Below, piece by piece: positions 62,063-64,000 of a DNA stretch of 64,000 nt. Below the pieces are notes generated by a model. That model was not told where the DNA came from. It was given only the letters and a program-made list of their open reading frames with translations, and did not search any database. A program made the position numbers and the translations under genes. Location: the NCBI GenBank assembly GCA_965230245.1, contig OZ246000.1:1488001-1552000 (forward strand). Direction: 5' to 3'. Numbering within the stretch: the stretch's first letter is position 1; each line of letters starts with the position of its first letter. This DNA is from JAGNKE01 sp965230245. Lineage in GTDB: Bacteria; Pseudomonadota; Alphaproteobacteria; Micavibrionales; Micavibrionaceae.

Positions 62063-64000
62063 ATGTGCGCAGCGAAAGCCAAAAAATCTAAGCAGGAAAA
62101 TAAGACAAACGACATCGACAGTTACACGGGACGTAAACGTGTCCGCCGTAATTTCGGTCGCATCACAGAAGTTGCGCCGATGCCGAACCTGATCGAGGTC
62201 CAGAGAAATTCTTACGAGCATTTCCTTCAAAAGGAAATTACGCCTCAAGACCGCGAAATGAGCGGTATGCAGGAAGTCTTCTCTTCCGTGTTTCCAATCA
62301 AGGATTTTTCCGATCGCGCGGAAATCGACTTCGTCTCCTACGAATTCGAAGAACCGAAATACGACGTTGAAGAATGTCAGCAACGCGGCATGACATATGC
62401 GGCGCCGTTGCGCGTCACGCTACGTCTGTCCGTATTTGACGTTGATCAGGACAGCGGTCTGCGCTCCATCCGCGACATTAAAGAACAAGACGTTTACATG
62501 GTCGACATGCCGCAAATGACCGAAAACGGTACATTTGTTGTAAACGGAACTGAGCGTGTCATTGTATCCCAGATGCACCGTTCTCCGGGCGTATTCTTTG
62601 ACCATGACAATGGTAAAACTCACGTCTCCGGCAAATACCTTTTCTCCGCACGCGTCATTCCGTACCGCGGATCATGGCTCGACTTCGAATACGATGCTAA
62701 GGATCAAATGTACGTGCGTATCGACCGCCGTCGTAAATTGCCTCTGACAACACTTCTGCGCTGTCTTGATAGTGCGGAAACAGAGCAACTCCGTCAACAG
62801 GCAGATGAAAACGACGAAGAATTGGATCCGTTGATGGTGCAGGGAATGTCCAACGAGGAAATTCTCGCGAACTTCTACGACATCACAACATATTCTAAAT
62901 CTAAAAAGGGCTGGGAGACGGAATTCAATGCCGATGCAATGCGCGGCGTAAAGTTGGCGTACGATCTCATTAACGCAAAAACAGGTAAGGCTGTTGCGGA
63001 AGCAGGCGAAAAAATCACCGCACGTAAAGCCAAGAAACTGGCCGAAGGCGGCTTGAAAAACATCCGTATCGAAGAAGGCCAGCTAATCGGCTCGTTCCTT
63101 GCCAAGGATATTTTTGATGAAAAAACGGGTCTGGTTCTGTTCGAAGCCGGCCACGAATTGACCGAAGAAGATATGGCAAAGCTTGAGGAAGTCGGAACAA
63201 AAGAGCTTCCGATTCTCGCCATCGACTACCTGAACGTCGGTCCTTATATCCGTAATACAATGGTAGCCGATAAATGTGATACGCGTGAAGAAGCGCTGAT
63301 CGACATTTACCGTGTTATGCGTCCGGGTGAGCCGCCGACACTTGAGTCCGCACAGGCACTTTTTAATTCTCTGTTCTTTGATGCAGAGCGTTATGACTTG
63401 TCCGCTGTCGGTCGTGTAAAAATGAATGCGCGTCTGGATCTGGACGCTGACGATCAGTTCCGCATCCTCTGTAAGCAGGATATTCTGGCGATTGTAAAAT
63501 ACCTGCACGGTCTGAAAGACGGGCAAGGTGAAGTCGATGACATCGATAACCTCGGCAACCGCCGCGTACGATCCGTCGGTGAATTGATGGAAAACCAGCT
63601 GCGCGTTGGTCTGCTCCGTATGGAACGTGCAATTCGCGAGCGTATGTCTTCTGTCGACATCGACACATATATGCCGCATGACCTGATCAACTCCAAGCCG
63701 GCGCAAGCGGCTGTCCGTGAGTTCTTCGGATCATCCCAGCTCTCCCAATTTATGGATCAGACAAACCCGCTGTCCGAAATCACACACAAGCGTCGCTTGT
63801 CCGCGCTCGGCCCCGGTGGTCTGACGCGTGAACGCGCAGGCTTCGAGGTTCGTGACGTCCACCCGACACACTATGGTCGTATCTGTCCGATTGAAACACC
63901 GGAAGGTCCGAACATCGGTCTGATCAACTCTCTGGCAACATTCGCCCGCGTCAACAAATACGGCTTCATCGAAAGCCCGTACCGTAAAGTTGAAAACGGC
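62063..64000 (+). CDS. rpoB: RNA polymerase beta subunit, N-terminal part
   Basis: 646 codons are present; the gene runs off the right edge. The ATG at 62063 follows AAAGGTAGGATCAAT and opens [17 protein letters not shown], then the family start ([32 protein letters not shown]). The rifampicin-region blocks [40 protein letters not shown] and [20 protein letters not shown] are complete. The beta subunit is the catalytic core of RNA polymerase; rpoC should follow outside the window. Confidence 0.97.
   Translation, partial: MCAAKAKKSKQENKTNDIDSYTGRKRVRRNFGRITEVAPMPNLIEVQRNSYEHFLQKEITPQDREMSGMQEVFSSVFPIKDFSDRAEIDFVSYEFEEPKYDVEECQQRGMTYAAPLRVTLRLSVFDVDQDSGLRSIRDIKEQDVYMVDMPQMTENGTFVVNGTERVIVSQMHRSPGVFFDHDNGKTHVSGKYLFSARVIPYRGSWLDFEYDAKDQMYVRIDRRRKLPLTTLLRCLDSAETEQLRQQADENDEELDPLMVQGMSNEEILANFYDITTYSKSKKGWETEFNADAMRGVKLAYDLINAKTGKAVAEAGEKITARKAKKLAEGGLKNIRIEEGQLIGSFLAKDIFDEKTGLVLFEAGHELTEEDMAKLEEVGTKELPILAIDYLNVGPYIRNTMVADKCDTREEALIDIYRVMRPGEPPTLESAQALFNSLFFDAERYDLSAVGRVKMNARLDLDADDQFRILCKQDILAIVKYLHGLKDGQGEVDDIDNLGNRRVRSVGELMENQLRVGLLRMERAIRERMSSVDIDTYMPHDLINSKPAQAAVREFFGSSQLSQFMDQTNPLSEITHKRRLSALGPGGLTRERAGFEVRDVHPTHYGRICPIETPEGPNIGLINSLATFARVNKYGFIESPYRKVENG

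Overview
The window looks like the chromosome of a Gram-negative alphaproteobacterium. The tuf/secE/nusG/rplKAJL/rpoB proteins are of alphaproteobacterial type, the Mrp cluster carries a fused MbhD-MbhE-MnhB subunit, and there are TolC, inverse-autotransporter and LuxI/LuxR proteins. Genus cannot be fixed from sequence alone. Base composition is moderate, and it drops noticeably in the first part of the 18-30 kb island.

Left part (1-18.2 kb): the start of a cation-diffusion transporter; a patch with three paralogous short proteins of unknown family around an isochorismatase-like gene; a secreted fasciclin protein; an acetate/sodium symporter pair (yjcH-actP); a nine-gene Mrp-type Na+/H+ antiporter operon; a SulP anion transporter; a YqaA-like membrane protein; and an intimin/invasin-like inverse autotransporter.

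Island (about 18.35-30.44 kb): it is bounded by a 58-bp direct repeat made of the 3' part of tRNA-Trp, which is intact at the right end and a fragment at the left end. Paired short repeats that resemble integrase arm sites lie in opposite orientation near the two ends, but no integrase is present. The island holds a LuxR/LuxI quorum-sensing pair with two lux-box-like palindromes, a small overlapping ORF and a PhyH-type oxygenase. It also holds decayed RHS-type toxin/immunity cassettes, a hybrid histidine kinase with its response regulator, and, divergent from these, a 985-residue protein with seven almost identical 86-residue repeats and an RTX-like C-terminus.

Middle (30.5-50.3 kb): a signal peptidase I homologue with His in place of the catalytic Lys, tRNA-Gly, a metallo-beta-lactamase-fold enzyme and tuf. 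A type I secretion locus follows: a MotA/TolQ-like and a MotB-like protein, TolC and a coiled-coil secreted protein on the minus strand; a 2231-residue RTX protein, ABC transporter and HlyD adaptor on the plus strand. The gene set parallels the Salmonella SPI-4 SiiABCDEF system, in which an ion-channel pair accompanies secretion of a giant adhesin.

Right part (50.4-64 kb): the glycine cleavage genes gcvT-gcvH-gcvPA-(unknown membrane protein)-gcvPB, a lone receiver-domain protein, then secE-nusG, a carboxyltransferase-like enzyme and a DUF4926-like gene on the opposite strand, and rplK-rplA-rplJ-rplL-rpoB (cut by the window end). The usual tuf/trnW/secE/nusG/rplK order is therefore broken in two places.

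The main candidates for new biology are the motor-coupled type I secretion locus, the tRNA-Trp island with quorum sensing plus a long-repeat RTX protein, and the three-paralogue family near the left end.
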